Source: Pictodentalium vernedei (lineage: Eukaryota; Mollusca; Scaphopoda; Dentaliida; Dentaliidae). Taken from it: a DNA stretch of 64,000 nucleotides. Position numbers and translations under genes: made by a program. Each line of letters starts with the position of its first letter. The stretch's first letter is position 1. This document shows positions 49,701-62,520 of this stretch, piece after piece. The DNA is taken from positions 444,874,910 to 444,938,909 of the forward strand of contig CM062289.1 of assembly GCA_031216915.1 (NCBI GenBank). Direction: 5' to 3'. Under the pieces are notes generated by a model. The model did not search any database. It was given only the letters and a program-made list of their open reading frames with translations, and was not told the DNA's origin.

Positions 49701-50441
49701 ATTAAATATGGCCGTACCAAAAGGCTCATCGGCATGTGTGTGCTGTAGTGTTGGAGGTAATGTGCTTTCCAACTATTAGGCTGAGTACACTGCCTGAGTA
49801 ATTAATTGTCGACATTTCAACGGATATTGTCGATAGATTGAGAGCAAGTGTGCAGTGTGCGCTATTATTTGTCAGTTCGTGCCCTTTATTTGCACTCAAT
49901 TTGTGCTGAAAAATCATGTGGGTGGATTTCCACTCATTGGGATTATATAACCCTTTATTGCCATTAAGAACAGATTAGGCTGTATCAGATGTCAGCACCC
50001 TTATTTAAGGGTTATTTATTCGACTATTGGCTGCTTTATCGAGGAGCTTGGCTGCTTTGTCGACGAGCTTGATTGCGTAAGAGTAGCGTTTGGCTGTTTT
50101 ATAGAAGAGCTTCGCTTATTCATAAGTTGAACAGCTCACCTATCATATTTGAAAAAGTTTGATAGGTACCGGTATGAAGTCTATCAATCATACTATTTTA
50201 TCGTTGTCAGAATGTTTGACAAGATAGGCTTGTGTATGTACAGTTGTGTTTTGCTAACCGACCACTATATTTTGTATTTTCTTATTCAGTTGGTTCCGTA
50301 GAAGTCACTTGGAATCAACATGGAGATGTTGCCTTTCTCATAGTCAGTCGGATGGTTTTTGACCTAGCTCCCCTTGAGCATTTGGACTGAAGGAGTCCGG
50401 GGGAGGCATGTTTCTATGTTTGTCCATTACTGTGTGAGGTG
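46776..50441 (+). repeat. Macrosatellite unit 3 (3666 bp, long subtype)
   Basis: Same content and order as units 1, 2 and 4; the extra segment lies at 47782-48946. By eye it is almost indistinguishable from unit 4. Confidence 0.93.
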
Positions 50442-53400
50442 GACTTTTGTATTTGTTTCAGTGAGTTAGAATGTAGAGCCCCATGTTGGGGGAAAGGAAA
50501 TCTCGTGGTATTTGCCCGGCAGAGCCGCTGGTATAACTATAGTTTCGACCGTAAGGTCTTATCAAATAAACAAATACATAAGATTTCGTGTTTAGATTGT
50601 GTTTACATGGACCACTTGGAGTTATGTTGTGGTCAGTTATTATAGCGTGTATACGCTTGAGAAATATTTCGACTGTTCTGTTGTCTGTAGTGACAAGCAG
50701 CTTGTTGAAGCTTTACTGAAGTGCGATTTTACACTACAGAGGGTGAGTGGTACTACAGAGCGTGGATTAGGCTCACTCAGTCATTATGTTTATAGAAGAG
50801 AATAGCCTTGTGCTTTTACTCTCTGCTAATCAATTCAGTCTCTAAGAAGACCGTGTACACGACTGGTATCAGTGTGTTAAGAATGGTGTACTATGTAGAC
50901 TTTGAGGCTACGCTACGTATATAACTGATATGATTAGATCAGCTTGTGAAATTGTCACGTACAGTGGATCGTTCAAACAGCTGTTATCAGCATGTAGAGA
51001 AGTTGGTATAAGCCGTAGGTTTTGTTTACACTACGTGCAAGGCTGATGTAGGTATGGTTTTATCAGCTATTAGTACTCGGGTGGGTACCCCGGAATTATT
51101 TTGAGGTATTGTTTTCTAAAGTTCATCTCGCACAATGGTTGTGGAGGAATCGTTTCGCACAGTAGTTGCGGAGGAATCTCAACTCGCACATTAGTTGTGG
51201 AGGAATCGTCTCACGCAATACGTGGAAGTCACCTCGTGCTAAAAGCAGAGGATTTGTATCGGGTGGGTACCCTGGAATTATGTCGAGGTACTGTTTTCTA
51301 AATTTCATCTCGCACAATGGTTGTGGAGGAATCGTTTCGCACTGTAGTTGCGGAGGAATCTCATCTCGCACATTAGTTGTGGAGGAATCGTCTCGCGCAA
51401 TACGTGGAAGTCACCTCGTGCTAAAAGCAGAGGATTTGTAATCATAGAAAACAGACTCGAGAAGTTGATTTTCTAAAATCAAAGTGGGTAGGATAAACTT
51501 ACACTTAAAAGAAAGATCCGTTATAAAATCATGAATGTAAGCACGTGGAGATATAAAACGAAGCGACACCTGTCTATTAATAAGCCAATTATAATGAATT
51601 AGCGAGATATTTGATGATTCTGTGTAATCAGTCTATCAGTTAGCAGTGATGGAAAGCGTGTTGTTTTAACAATCAAAATGGCGACAGGGAGATGTTTCTT
51701 CTTCTTTCTTCCTCTGTCAGTTAGTACCACGTGAATGAGTTCTGTACGCTGATTGGCTGGTTAAGGTTAGCTTGATTTCATAGTCATGTGACTGGTTATC
51801 GGTTCGATTGTGTTACGATTGGAGTAATGACATTTAGGAACCAGTTTACATGCCCTAATTTGGAAACTTGACGATGTGTAAACTCTTCTATATTAGAAGG
51901 AAATAAAACGTTTGAGTTGTAATTTGTAGCCCAGGTTTTGGGTGTTTGTCCCATTTATGTGTTTCTCCACTTCCATATATATATAAAAAATGGAAAAAAA
52001 CAACGAGAGAGATTTTGTTTGTTTATTTGTTGGACTCTCTAGTTGCCAGTATTATTTCGTGCACGAGTTGAAATTGTTCCAAATTTCGGTCCGTGTGTTG
52101 GACAGCTATATGGGTGGATTTCCACTCTATGGGGGTTATCCTACAGTTCAATGCTATTCTATTTGTAGGGATAACTTATATTCAGTGTGGTTACGCAATT
52201 GTTTAAGTATATAGAACAATTGTTGTTTATTTTTCTAGTCTATGGTCGACGATACTATTCTTGCTGCTTAAAATGGTATGTTTGTGAAATTGCTGTGTTA
52301 GTCACTACAGCTCTGACCAAATTATGTTGCATTAGGTATTAAGATCATCTGATATTCGTGTGTTTCCAATAACTGCATACAGGTATGTCAGTCTACTAGG
52401 GCGGTGCCCTGAACCGTTAAGAATTACAGATACCAGTGGAGATCTGTTTTATGGTACTCTCTCGTGGGAGAGCTCCCACCTGCGAGTCGCGGCTCACAGT
52501 GCACTGGTTGTTGTTTGCCTGGTCAAACCCCCGACGGCAGATTCAATGCAAGCATCAAATCCTCATCGGTAAACGTAAGTCCTCCAAAAAGGGGCCCAAA
52601 AGCCCAGAATCATGATTGAAACGGGGGAGGCAGAAACAAAGGCATGCTTACAGGCAGTTGTGGGAGTCCGTTACATGACTTTTTGCGAAGAGAGAGTTAG
52701 GATGTCTCAAGAGCTAGTCTTGTGGCTGCATGTTTACCACTGCACGTTTAGTGCGAGACATTCGGTGAGTCAGACATAGTGTGTGTGTGGGGAGGGTGGC
52801 ACCCCTCCAATACTCTTAGAGTATGCGGTCACGGCTCTCTGCACGCTGAGTATATGGGCAGAGAATTGTTATAGATTGTGGTCCATGTTTTGGACACTCA
52901 TATGGGTGGACTTCCACTCGTGGAGTTATATAACTTTTCACTGCTTATGAAAATGGATTGCGCTCCATCAGCTGTAGGCTGAGCTTAGGTACGGATTACT
53001 TATTTAGCGCATGATACAGCGTGTTGTTTGTGGTTTTTGAGTAACTGCTGCGTGTGAGAATACGTGTTTCACTAATTGGGTGCAGTTCGAATATACTACG
53101 TGTACACTGTTTTATTCGTGAGATCGTATCAGTATTTGGTATGCGTGAAGGTCGATGGCACTGGTGGAGGACCAAAGGTGGATGGCTTAGCTACCCGTTT
53201 CCTCCATTCACCCCTAGACCTCGCTCAAAGGCCCATCTATAATTGCATGCTATACTGTTGAATGCATGTGCTTTACATGATACGACGCCGAGGCCGTCAG
53301 TGTTTCCAATAAAATGATCTGGCCCTATTTTTAGCGTGTAAGGCCGTATCAGTGTCGGCACGCAGTATTAAATATGGCCGTACCAAAAGGCTCATCGGCA

Positions 53401-54107
53401 TGTGTGTGCTGTAGTGTTGGAGGTAATGTGCTTTCCAACTATTAGGCTGAGTACACTGCCTGAGTAATTAATTGTCGACATTTCAACGGATATTGTCGAT
53501 AGATTGAGAGCAAGTGTGCAGTGTGCGCTATTATTTGTCAGTTCGTGCCCTTTATTTGCACTCAATTTGTGCTGAAAAATCATGTGGGTGGATTTCCACT
53601 CATTGGGATTATATAACCCTTTATTGCCATTAAGAACAGATTAGGCTGTATCAGATGTCAGCACCCTTATTTAAGGGTTATTTATTCGACTATTGGCTGC
53701 TTTATCGAGGAGCTTGGCTGCTTTGTCGACGAGCTTGATTGCGTAAGAGTAGCGTTTGGCTGTTTTATAGAAGAGCTTCGCTTATTCATAAGTTGAACAG
53801 CTCACCTATCATATTTGAAAAAGTTTGATAGGTACCGGTATGAAGTCTATCAATCATACTATTTTATCGTTGTCAGAATGTTTGACAAGATAGGCTTGTG
53901 TATGTACAGTTGTGTTTTGCTAACCGACCACTATATTTTGTATTTTCTTATTCAGTTGGTTCCGTAGAAGTCACTTGGAATCAACATGGAGATGTTGCCT
54001 TTCTCATAGTCAGTCGGATGGTTTTTGACCTAGCTCCCCTTGAGCATTTGGACTGAAGGAGTCCGGGGGAGGCATGTTTCTATGTTTGTCCATTACTGTG
54101 TGAGGTG
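50442..54107 (+). repeat. Macrosatellite unit 4 (3666 bp, long subtype)
   Basis: Same content as unit 3; the extra segment lies at 51448-52612. It is followed by a 143-bp start of a fifth unit (54108-54250) that breaks at the inversion point. Confidence 0.93.
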
Positions 54108-54250
54108 GACTTTTGTATTTGTTTCAGTGAGTTAGAATGTAGAGCCCCATGTTGGGGGAAAGGAAATCTCGTGGTATTTGCCCGGCAGAGCCGCTGGTAT
54201 AACTATAGTTTCGACCGTAAGGTCTTATCAAATAAACAAATACATAAGAT
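54108..54250 (+). repeat. Macrosatellite unit 5, 143-bp stub before the inversion
   Basis: Runs from GACTTTTGTATTTG to AATACATAAGAT and then switches strand. Confidence 0.9.
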
Positions 54251-56553
54251 GTAAACACAATCTAAACACGAAATCTTATGTATTTGTTTATTTGATAAGA
54301 CCTTACGGTCGAAACTATAGTTATACCAGCGGCTCTGCCGGGCAAATACCACGAGATTTCCGTTCCCCCAACATGGGGCTCTACATTCTAACTCACTGAA
54401 ACAAATACAAAAGTCCACCTCACACAGTAATGGACAAACATAGAAACATGCCTCCCCCGGACTCCTTCAGTCCAAATGCTCAAGGGGAGCTAGGTCAAAA
54501 ACCATCCGACTGACTATGAGAAAGGCAACATCTCCATGTTGATTCCAAGTGACTTCTACGGAACCAACTGAATGAGAAAATACAAAATATAGTGGTCGGT
54601 TAGCAAAACACAACTGTACATACACAAGCCTATCTTGTTAAACATTCTGACAACGATAAAATAGTATGAATAATAGACTTCATACCGGTACCTATCAAAC
54701 TCTTCCAAATATGATAGGTGAGCTGTTCAAATTATGAATAAACGAAGCTCTTCTATAAAACAGCCAAACGCTACGCTTACGCAATCAAGCTCGTCGACAA
54801 AGCAGCCAAGCTCCTCGATAAAGCAGCCAATAGTCAAATAAATAACCCTTAAATATGGGTGCTGACATCTGATACAGCCTAATCTGTTCTTAATGGCAAT
54901 AAAGGGTTATATAATCCCAATGAGTGGAAATCCACCCACATGATTTTTCAGCACAAATTAAGTGCAAATAAAGGGCACGAACTGACAAATAATAGCGTAC
55001 ACTGCACACTTGCTCTCAATCTATCGACAATATCCTTTGAAATGTCGACAATTAATTACTCAGGCAGTGTACTCAGCCTAATAGTTGGAAAGCACATTAC
55101 CTCCAACACTACAGCAAACACATGCTGATGAGCCTTTTGGTACGGCCATATTTAATACTGCGCGCCGACACTGATACGGCCTTACACGCTAAAAATAGGG
55201 CCAGATCATCTTATTGGAAACACTGACGGCCTCGGCGTCGTATCATGTAAAGCACATGCTTTCAACACTATAGCATGCAATTATAGATGAACCTTAGAGC
55301 GAGGTCTAGGGGTGAATAGAGGAAACGGGTAGCTAAGCCATCCACCTTTGGTCCTCCACCAGTGCCATCGACCTTCACGCATACCAAATACTGATACGAT
55401 CTCACGAATAAAACAGTGTACACGTAGTATATTCGAACTGCACCCAATTAGTGAAACACGTATTCTCACACGCAGCAGTTACTCAAAAACCACAAACAAC
55501 ACGCTGTATCATGCGCTAAATAAGTAATCCGTACCTAAGCTCAGCCTACAGCTGATGGAGCGCAATCCATTTTCATAAGCAGTGAAAAGTTATATAACTC
55601 CACGGGTGGAAGTCCACCCATATGAGTGTCCAAAACATGGACCACAATCTATAACAATTCTCTGCCCATATACTCAGCGTGCAGAGAGCCGTGACCGCAT
55701 ACTTCAAGAGTATTGGAGGGGTACCACCCTCCCCACATACACACTATGTCGGACCCACCGAATGTCTCGCACTAAACGTGCAGTGGTAAACATGCAGCCA
55801 CAAGATTAGCTCTTGAGACATCCTAACTCTCTCTTCGCAAAAAGTCATGTAACGGACTCCCACAACTGCCTGTAAGCATGCCTTTGTTTCTGCCTCCCCC
55901 GTTTCAATCCTCTGCTTTTAGCACGAGGTGACTTCCACGTATTGCGTGAGACGATTCCTCCACAACTAATGTGCGAGTTGAGATTCCTCCGCAACTACTG
56001 TGCGAAACGATTCCTCCACAACCATTGTGCGAGATGAACTTTAGAAAACAATACCTCAACATAATTCCGGGGTACCCACCCGAGTACTAATAGCTGATAA
56101 AACCATACCTACATCAGCCTTGCACGTAGTGTAAACAAAACCTACGGCTTATACCAACTTCTCTACACGCTGATAACAGCTGTTTGAACGATCCACTGTA
56201 CGTGACAATTTCACAAGCTGATCTAATCATATCAGTTATATACGTAGCGTAGCCTCAAAGTCTACATAATACACCATTCTTAACACACTGATACCAGTCG
56301 TGTACACGGTCTTCTTAGAGACTGAATTGATTAGCAGAGAGTAAAAGCACAAGGCTATTCTCTTCTATAAACATAATGACTGAGTGAGCCTAATCCACGC
56401 TCTGTAGTACCACTCACCCTCTGTAGTGTAAAATCGCACTTCAGTAAAGCTTCAACAAGCTGCTTGTCACTACAGACAACAGAACAGTCGAAATATTTCT
56501 CAAGCGCATACACGCTATAATAACTGACCACAACATAACTCCAAGTGGTCCAC
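54251..56553 (-). repeat. Macrosatellite inverted unit 1 (2303 bp, short subtype with extra deletion)
   Basis: Reverse complement of the plus unit from GTAAACACAATC onward, with scattered substitutions (for example CGTTCCCCCAACATG instead of CTTTCCCCCAACATG; TTGTTAAAC). It lacks the 1165-bp segment and also most of one 183-bp duplicate: at about 55906 CCCGTTTCAATC runs straight into CTCTGCTTTTAGC. Confidence 0.9.
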
Positions 56554-59053
56554 GTAAACACAATCTAAACACGAAATCTTATGTATTTGTTTATTTGATA
56601 AGACCTTACGGTCGAAACTATAGTTATACCAGCGGCTCTGCCGGGCAAATACCACGAGATTTCCGTTCCCCCAACATGGGGCTCTACATTCTAACTCACT
56701 GAAACAAATACAAAAGTCCACCTCACACAGTAATGGACAAACATAGAAACATGCCTCCCCCGGACTCCTTCAGTCCAAATGCTCAAGGGGAGCTAGGTCA
56801 AAAACCATCCGACTGACTATGAGAAAGGCAACATCTCCATGTTGATTCCAAGTGACTTCTACGGAACCAACTGAATGAGAAAATACAAAATATAGTGGTC
56901 GGTTAGCAAAACACAACTGTACATACACAAGCCTATCTTGTCAAACATTCTGACAACGATAAAATAGTATGAATAATAGACTTCATACCGGTACCTATCA
57001 AACTCTTCCAAATATGATAGGTGAGCTGTTCAAATTATGAATAAGCGAAGCTCTTCTATAAAACAGCCAAACGCTACGCTTACGCAATCAAGCTCGTCGA
57101 CAAAGCAGCCAAGCTCCTCGATAAAGCAGCCAATAGTCAAATAAATAACCCTTAAATATGGGCGCTGACATCTGATACAGCCTAATCTGTTCTTAATGGC
57201 AATAAAGGGTTATATAATCCCAATGAGTGGAAATCCACCCACATGATTTTTCAGCACAAATTAAGTGCAAATAAAGGGCACGAACTGACAAATAATAGCG
57301 TACACTGCACACTTGCTCTCAATCTATCGACAATATCCTTTGAAATGTCGACAATTAATTACTCAGGCAGTGTACTCAGCCTAATAGTTGGAAAGCACAT
57401 TACCTCCAACACTACAGCAAACACATGCTGATGAGCCTTTTGGTACGGCCATATTTAATACTGCGCGCCGACACTGATACGGCCTTACACGCTAAAAATA
57501 GGGCCAGATCATCTTATTGGAAACACTGACGGCCTCGGCGTCGTATCATGTAAAGCACATGCTTTCAACAGTATAGCATGCAATTATAGATGAACCTTAG
57601 AGCGAGGTCTAGGGGTGAATAGAGGAAACGGGTAGCTAAGCCATCCACCTTTGCTCCTCCACCAGTGCCATCGACCTTCACGCATACCAAATACTGATAC
57701 GATCTCACGAATAAAACAGTGTACACGTAGTATATTCGAACTGCACCCAATTAGTGAAACACGTATTCTCACACGCAGCAGTTACTCAAAAACCACAAAC
57801 AACACGCTGTATCATGCGCTAAATAAGTAATCCGTACCTAAGCTCAGCCTACAACTGATGGAGCGCAATCCATTTTCATAAGCAGTGAAAAGTTATATAA
57901 CTCCACGGGTGGAAGTCCACCCATATGAGTGTCCAAAACATGGACCACAATCTATAACAATTCTCTGCCCATATACTCAGCGTGCAGAGAGCCGTGACCG
58001 CATACTCCAAGAGTATTGGAGGGGTACCACCCTCCCCACATACACACTATGTCGGACCCACCGAATGTCTCGCACTAAACGTGCAGTGGTAAACATGCAG
58101 CCACAAGATTAGCTCTTGAGACATCCTAACTCTCTCTTCGCAAAAAGTCATGTAACGTACTCCCACAACTGCCTGTAAGCATGCCTTTGTTTCTGCCTCC
58201 CCCGTTTCAATCAACTATGATTACAAATCCTCTGCTTTTAGCACGAGGTGACTTCCACGTATTGCGCGAGACGATTCCTCCACAACTAATGTGCGAGATG
58301 AGATTCCTCCGCAACTACAGTGCGAAACGATTCCTCCACAACCATTGTGCGAGATGAAATTTAGAAAACAGTACCTCGACATAATTCCAGGGTACCCACC
58401 CGATACAAATCCTCTGCTTTTAGCACGAGGTGACTTCCACGTATTGCGTGAGACGATTCCTCCACAACTAATGTGCGAGTTGAGATTCCTCCGCAACTAC
58501 TGTGCGAAACGATTCCTCCACAACCATTGTGCGAGATGAACTTTAGAAAACAATACCTCAAAATAATTCCGGGGTACCCACCCGAGTACTAATAGCTGAT
58601 AAAACCATACCTACATCAGCCTTGCACGTAGTGTAAACAAAACCTACGGCTTATACCAACTTCTCTACATGCTGATAACAGCTGTTTGAACGATCCACTC
58701 TACGTGACAATTTCACAAGCTGATCTAATCATATCAGTTATATACGTAGCGTAGCCTCAAAGTCTACATACTACACCATTCTTAACACACTGATACCAGT
58801 CGTGTACACGGTCTTCTTAGAGACTGAATTGATTAGCAGAGTAAAAGCACAAGGCTATTCTCTTCTATAAACATAATGACTGAGTGAGCCTAATCCACGC
58901 TCTGTAGTACCACTCACCCTCTGTAGTGTAAAATCGCACTTCAGTAAAGCTTCAACAAGCTGCTTGTCACTACAGACAACAGAACAGTCGAAATATTTCT
59001 CAAGCGTATACACGCTATAATAACTGACCACAACATAACTCCAAGTGGTCCAT
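56554..59053 (-). repeat. Macrosatellite inverted unit 2 (2500 bp, short subtype)
   Basis: Complete short unit. At 58204-58224 the unit boundary reads GTTTCAATCAACTATGATTA, that is (plus sense) AATCATAGT directly joined to TGATTGAAAC, where the long subtype has 1165 bp. Both 183-bp duplicates are present (58210-58580). Confidence 0.92.
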
Positions 59054-60714
59054 GTAAACACAATCTAAACACGAAATCTTATGTATTTGTTTATTTGATA
59101 AGACCTTACGGTCGAAACTATAGTTATACCAGCGGCTCTGCCGGGCAAATACCACGAGATTTCCTTTCCCCCAACATGGGGCTCTACATTCTAACTCACT
59201 GAAACAAATACAAAAGTCCACCTCACACAGTAATGGACAAACATAGAAACATGCCTCCCCCGGACTCCTTCAGTCCAAATGCTCAAGGGGAGCTAGGTCA
59301 AAAACCACCCGACTGACTATGAGAAAGGCAACATCTCCATGTTGATTCCAAGTGACTTCTACGGAACCAACTGAATGAGAAAATACAAAATATAGTGGTC
59401 GGTTAGCAAAACACAACTGTACATACACAAGCCTATCTTGTCAAACATTCTGACAACGATAAAATAGTATGAATGATAGACTTCATACCGGTACCTATCA
59501 AACTCTTTCAAATATGATAGGTGAGCTGTTCAAATTATGAATAAGCGAAGCTCTTCTATAAAACAGCCAAACGCTACTCTTACGCAATCAAGCTCGTCGA
59601 CAAAGCAGCCAAGCTCCTCGATAAAGCAGCCAATAGTCGAATAAATAACCCTTAAATAAGGGTGCTGACATCTGATACAGCCTAATGTGTTCTTAATGGC
59701 AATAAAGGGTTATATAATCCCAATGAGTGGAAATCCACCCACATGATTTTTCAGCACAAATTGAGTGCAAATAAAGGGCACGAACTGACAAATAATAGCG
59801 CACACTGCACACTTGCTCTCAATCTATCGACAATATCCTTTGAAATGTCGACAATTAATTACTCAGGCAGTGTACTCAGCCTAATAGTTGGAAAGCACAT
59901 TATCTCCAACACTACAGCACACACATGCCGATGAGCCTTTTGGTACGGCCATATTTAATACTGCGCGCCGACACTGATACGGCCTTACACGCTAAAAATA
60001 GGGCCAGATCATTTTATTGGAAACACTGACGGCCTCGGCGTCGTATCATGTAAAGCACATGCATTCAACAGTATAGCATGCAATTATAGATGGGCCTTAG
60101 AGCGAGGTCTAGGGGTGAATGGAGGAAACGGGTAGCTAAGCCATCCACCTTTGGTCCTCCACCAGTGCCATCGACCTTCACGCATACCAAATACTGATAC
60201 GATCTCACGAATAAAACAGTGTACACGTAGTATATTCGAACTGCACCCAATTAGTGAAACACGTATTCTCACACGCAGCAGTTACTCAAAAACCACAAAC
60301 AACACGCTGTATCATGCGCTAAATAAGTAATCCGTACCTAAGCTCAGCCTACAGCTGATGGAGCGCAATCCATTTTCATAAGCAGTGAGAAGTTATATAA
60401 CTCCACGGGTGGAAGTCCACCCATATGAGTGTCCAAAACATGGACCACAATCTATAACAATTCTCTGCCCATATACTCAGCGTGCAGAGAGCCATGACCG
60501 CATACTCTAAGAGTATTGGAGGGGTGCCACCCTCCCCACATACACACTATGTCTGACTCACCGAATGTCTCGCACTAAACGTGCAGTGGTAAACATGCAG
60601 CCACAAGACTAGCTCTTGAGACATCCTAACTCTCTCTTCGCAAAAAGTCATGTAACGGACTCCCACAACTGCCTGTAAGCATGCCTTTGTTTCTGCCTCC
60701 CCCGTTTCAATCAT
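59054..60714 (-). repeat. Macrosatellite inverted unit 3 (partial, array end)
   Basis: Runs to CCTCCCCCGTTTCAATCAT at 60714, after which unrelated sequence begins (TCAATCATGAAGATATTTG). The array ends exactly at the boundary that separates the basic 2.5-kb unit from the extra segment, which supports TGATTGAAACGGGGGAGG as a true unit end. This partial unit is closer to the plus units at several sites (e.g. CTTTCCCCCAACATG). Confidence 0.9.
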
Positions 60715-61013
60715 TCAATCATGAAGATATTTGATTAAAATACTTTTGCACTATGCAAAATAGGTCATAGAAATTATATATAATGTATCAAATTCTATTT
60801 GTATGTAAATTGACTAATCATGTAGTTTCTCATATTTTGAGGACATTTTTGATTTGAGTCAGGTGTCCCAAAATTAGGCCAATCTAAAGCCCTGGTCGCG
60901 AAGACCGATTTGGAGGCGTTCAAACATGATTTGTCCCGACTCTGATGGCGCGAGTCCTGACTGACTAATATTCCAGCTACATTGTGAATGCACGCCTTCA
61001 TCAAAGGCATGCC
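60715..61013. other. No recognisable feature
   Basis: Unique flank after the macrosatellite; two overlapping minus-strand frames (60795-61062) show no domain. Confidence 0.45.
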
Positions 61014-61017
61014 TTAA

Positions 61018-61261
61018 CCCTTTACCCAACGTAACTCCAAAACCGGCCAGCGCTATTCTCAAAAATCGTCAATTAATTTTCATTATATTTTATTTTTTTG
61101 TTTCTAAAACATAGGTTATGACCCCTCTTTGGAACGAGCTCATGGATCTCGTTCCAATGAAGGGTCATAACCTATGTTTTTGAGACAATAAATGAAAAAA
61201 AAAATAGTTATTCAAGAATTTTGTTTGCAAGTGTCGTCTGCTTTTCGTGTTAGGCCAAGGG
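61018..61261 (+). mobile_element. piggyBac-like MITE, subfamily A
   Basis: TTAA at 61014-61017 and 61262-61265. The left end is CCCTTTACCCAACGTAAC; the right end GTTAGGCCAAGGG is mutated. The central palindrome is good (ATAGGTTATGACCCCTC arms; GAACGAGCTCATGGATCTCG core). Confidence 0.82.
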
Positions 61262-61498
61262 TTAAAAATGCAGTTGGTATATTAGTCAGTGGGGAATGTG
61301 GGTAAAAAACTCAAGTCTTCTTGGAAATTTATCAGTGAATAAATAAAATATACAAATAGTTGTCGTCGTCAAGCAACTTCTTATTCAATTAACGATGCAA
61401 TAAATTGGTCATGCCGTTCCCCCAACAGGCCTCAATTTGTATTATTGCTGTATGTGTGACACAGTTCCAAGTATCAAATCTATCCTTTTAAATGTCCC

Positions 61499-61851
61499 TA
61501 GAGCGTGGTGACTCAGTGGTTACGGCTTGGAATTCAAAGCGAAAGGCCAACGGTTCCATCCCCGTCAGGGCTTACTGTGTTGTGTCCTTGGGCAAAACAT
61601 TTCATCCAGATTGCCCATGTGAGGGCACGGTGGCGCCGTGTATACTAAGGCGAACTGCACGTCGATGGTGCACTTGTCTTCAACCAATGCTAACCCTTCG
61701 TGTACGAAGGTAGTACTTTGGGGAGTCTGGCAGTTGCTTGTCGTTGCACGGTGGTTGACTCCGGGTACACCAGCTTTCTCCACCCGTAAAACTGTCCGAC
61801 GCTAGGTGACTCTGGCTGTTAAAAGTGTCGTTAAACTCCAAAATAAATAAA
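61499..61851 (+). mobile_element. SINE with a third, different tRNA-like head
   Basis: The head reads AGAGCGTGGTGACTCAGTGG, TTACGGCTTGG and B-box-like GGTTCCATCCCCGTCAGGGC, unlike the tRNA and 5S heads elsewhere, but the body is shared (TTGTGTCCTTGGGCAAAACA; TATACTAAGGCGAACTGCAC; GGTTGACTCCGGGTACACCA). The tail is GTGTCGTTAAACTCCAAAAT plus AAATAAAT. TTTAAATGTCCC (61487-61498) and TTTGAAATGTCCC (61852-61864) flank it. Confidence 0.8.
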
Positions 61852-62017
61852 TTTGAAATGTCCCGACTGGAAAATTATTGGAGGTTTCACACCCCTAACC
61901 CCTCCCATAAAAGGGTTTTAGCGCGGAAATCAAACTTCACTATAATTTTTATGGGAAAACAAACAACACATATGTATATATGACTGTAGGTGATACAGAA
62001 TTTTCTCTTTATTTTAG

Positions 62018-62190
62018 CTCCGCCTCCTCCACCAGCACAGTATAATCCGGCAGCCTACCCACCGCCTCCTCCATATCAAAATGTCTGGAACACACAATAT
62101 TCACAGCCGATTGGCACCCAACCAGGACCAAGTGGACCTCCTGGTCTTGGCGGTAATGTACAGACACACCCCACAACAATAATTACGGCG
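62018..62190 (+). CDS. Internal exon of an unidentified proline-rich protein
   Basis: A strong acceptor (TTTTCTCTTTATTTTAG, AG at 62016-62017) and donor (GCG|GTAAGT, GT at 62191) bracket 173 bp. The first two bases complete a codon begun in the upstream exon; 57 full codons follow and the exon ends at a codon boundary. The peptide begins PPPPPAQYNPAAYPPPPPYQ, continues through NVWNTQYSQPIGTQPGPSGP and ends in a Thr-rich stretch, QTHPTTIITA. Pro/Tyr-rich N-terminal regions of this sort occur in LITAF/CDIP1-like and other PPxY-type membrane adaptor proteins, but no diagnostic domain is present, so function is not assigned. Upstream and downstream exons were not identified with confidence; neighbouring exons may lie outside the window. 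Confidence 0.6.
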
Positions 62191-62444
62191 GTAAGTACTT
62201 TTAAATGACTCGTGTGTTTATTCATAGGCCTTCCCGTGAGAGTCGAACGTTCGTTCCTTTTTTTACTAAATTAATTTCTAGGAGAGTTCACTAGCTTTTA
62301 TAGAAGTATGAAACTGCTAACACAAATATTGAATTCCATATACCGTAAGAAAATGTGTGTGAGCACGGAAACGCGGCTGAGGAAAATTTCCACTTTCGCT
62401 AAAGTTTATGTCTTTGCGAGAGCTTTCCGATTGGGGGGGGGGGG

Positions 62445-62520
62445 GTAGTGAATTTTCAACTAGGGGGAGTGACACCCCCCCCCCTCTCCTGGCCCCTCCC
62501 CCTAGTTGGAAAGTCACTAC
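62445..62520. repeat. Inverted repeat in the intron after the proline-rich exon
   Basis: GTAGTGAATTTTCAACTAGG pairs with CCTAGTTGGAAAGTCACTAC, joined by a C-rich loop. Preceded by a 13-base G run. Likely a decayed fold-back element. Confidence 0.6.

Noticed and set aside
39441..54107. Macrosatellite as rDNA, histone, U-snRNA or spliced-leader gene cluster
   Set aside because: I could not find rRNA, histone or U1/U2/U5/U6 sequence signatures in the unit, and no Sm-site-bearing short RNA gene was apparent.
55110..55150. Possible hammerhead ribozyme core (CTGATGAG near the AAACACATG context in an inverted unit)
   Set aside because: The required GAAA and closing stems are not present at suitable positions, and other units read CCGATGAG, so the motif is not conserved.
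39598..60272. Repeated 60-90 codon frames conserved across macrosatellite units
   Set aside because: Conservation follows from near-identity of the DNA units; several conserved frames lie on opposite strands of the same bases, and none has a domain or codon-like divergence pattern. Not called as genes.
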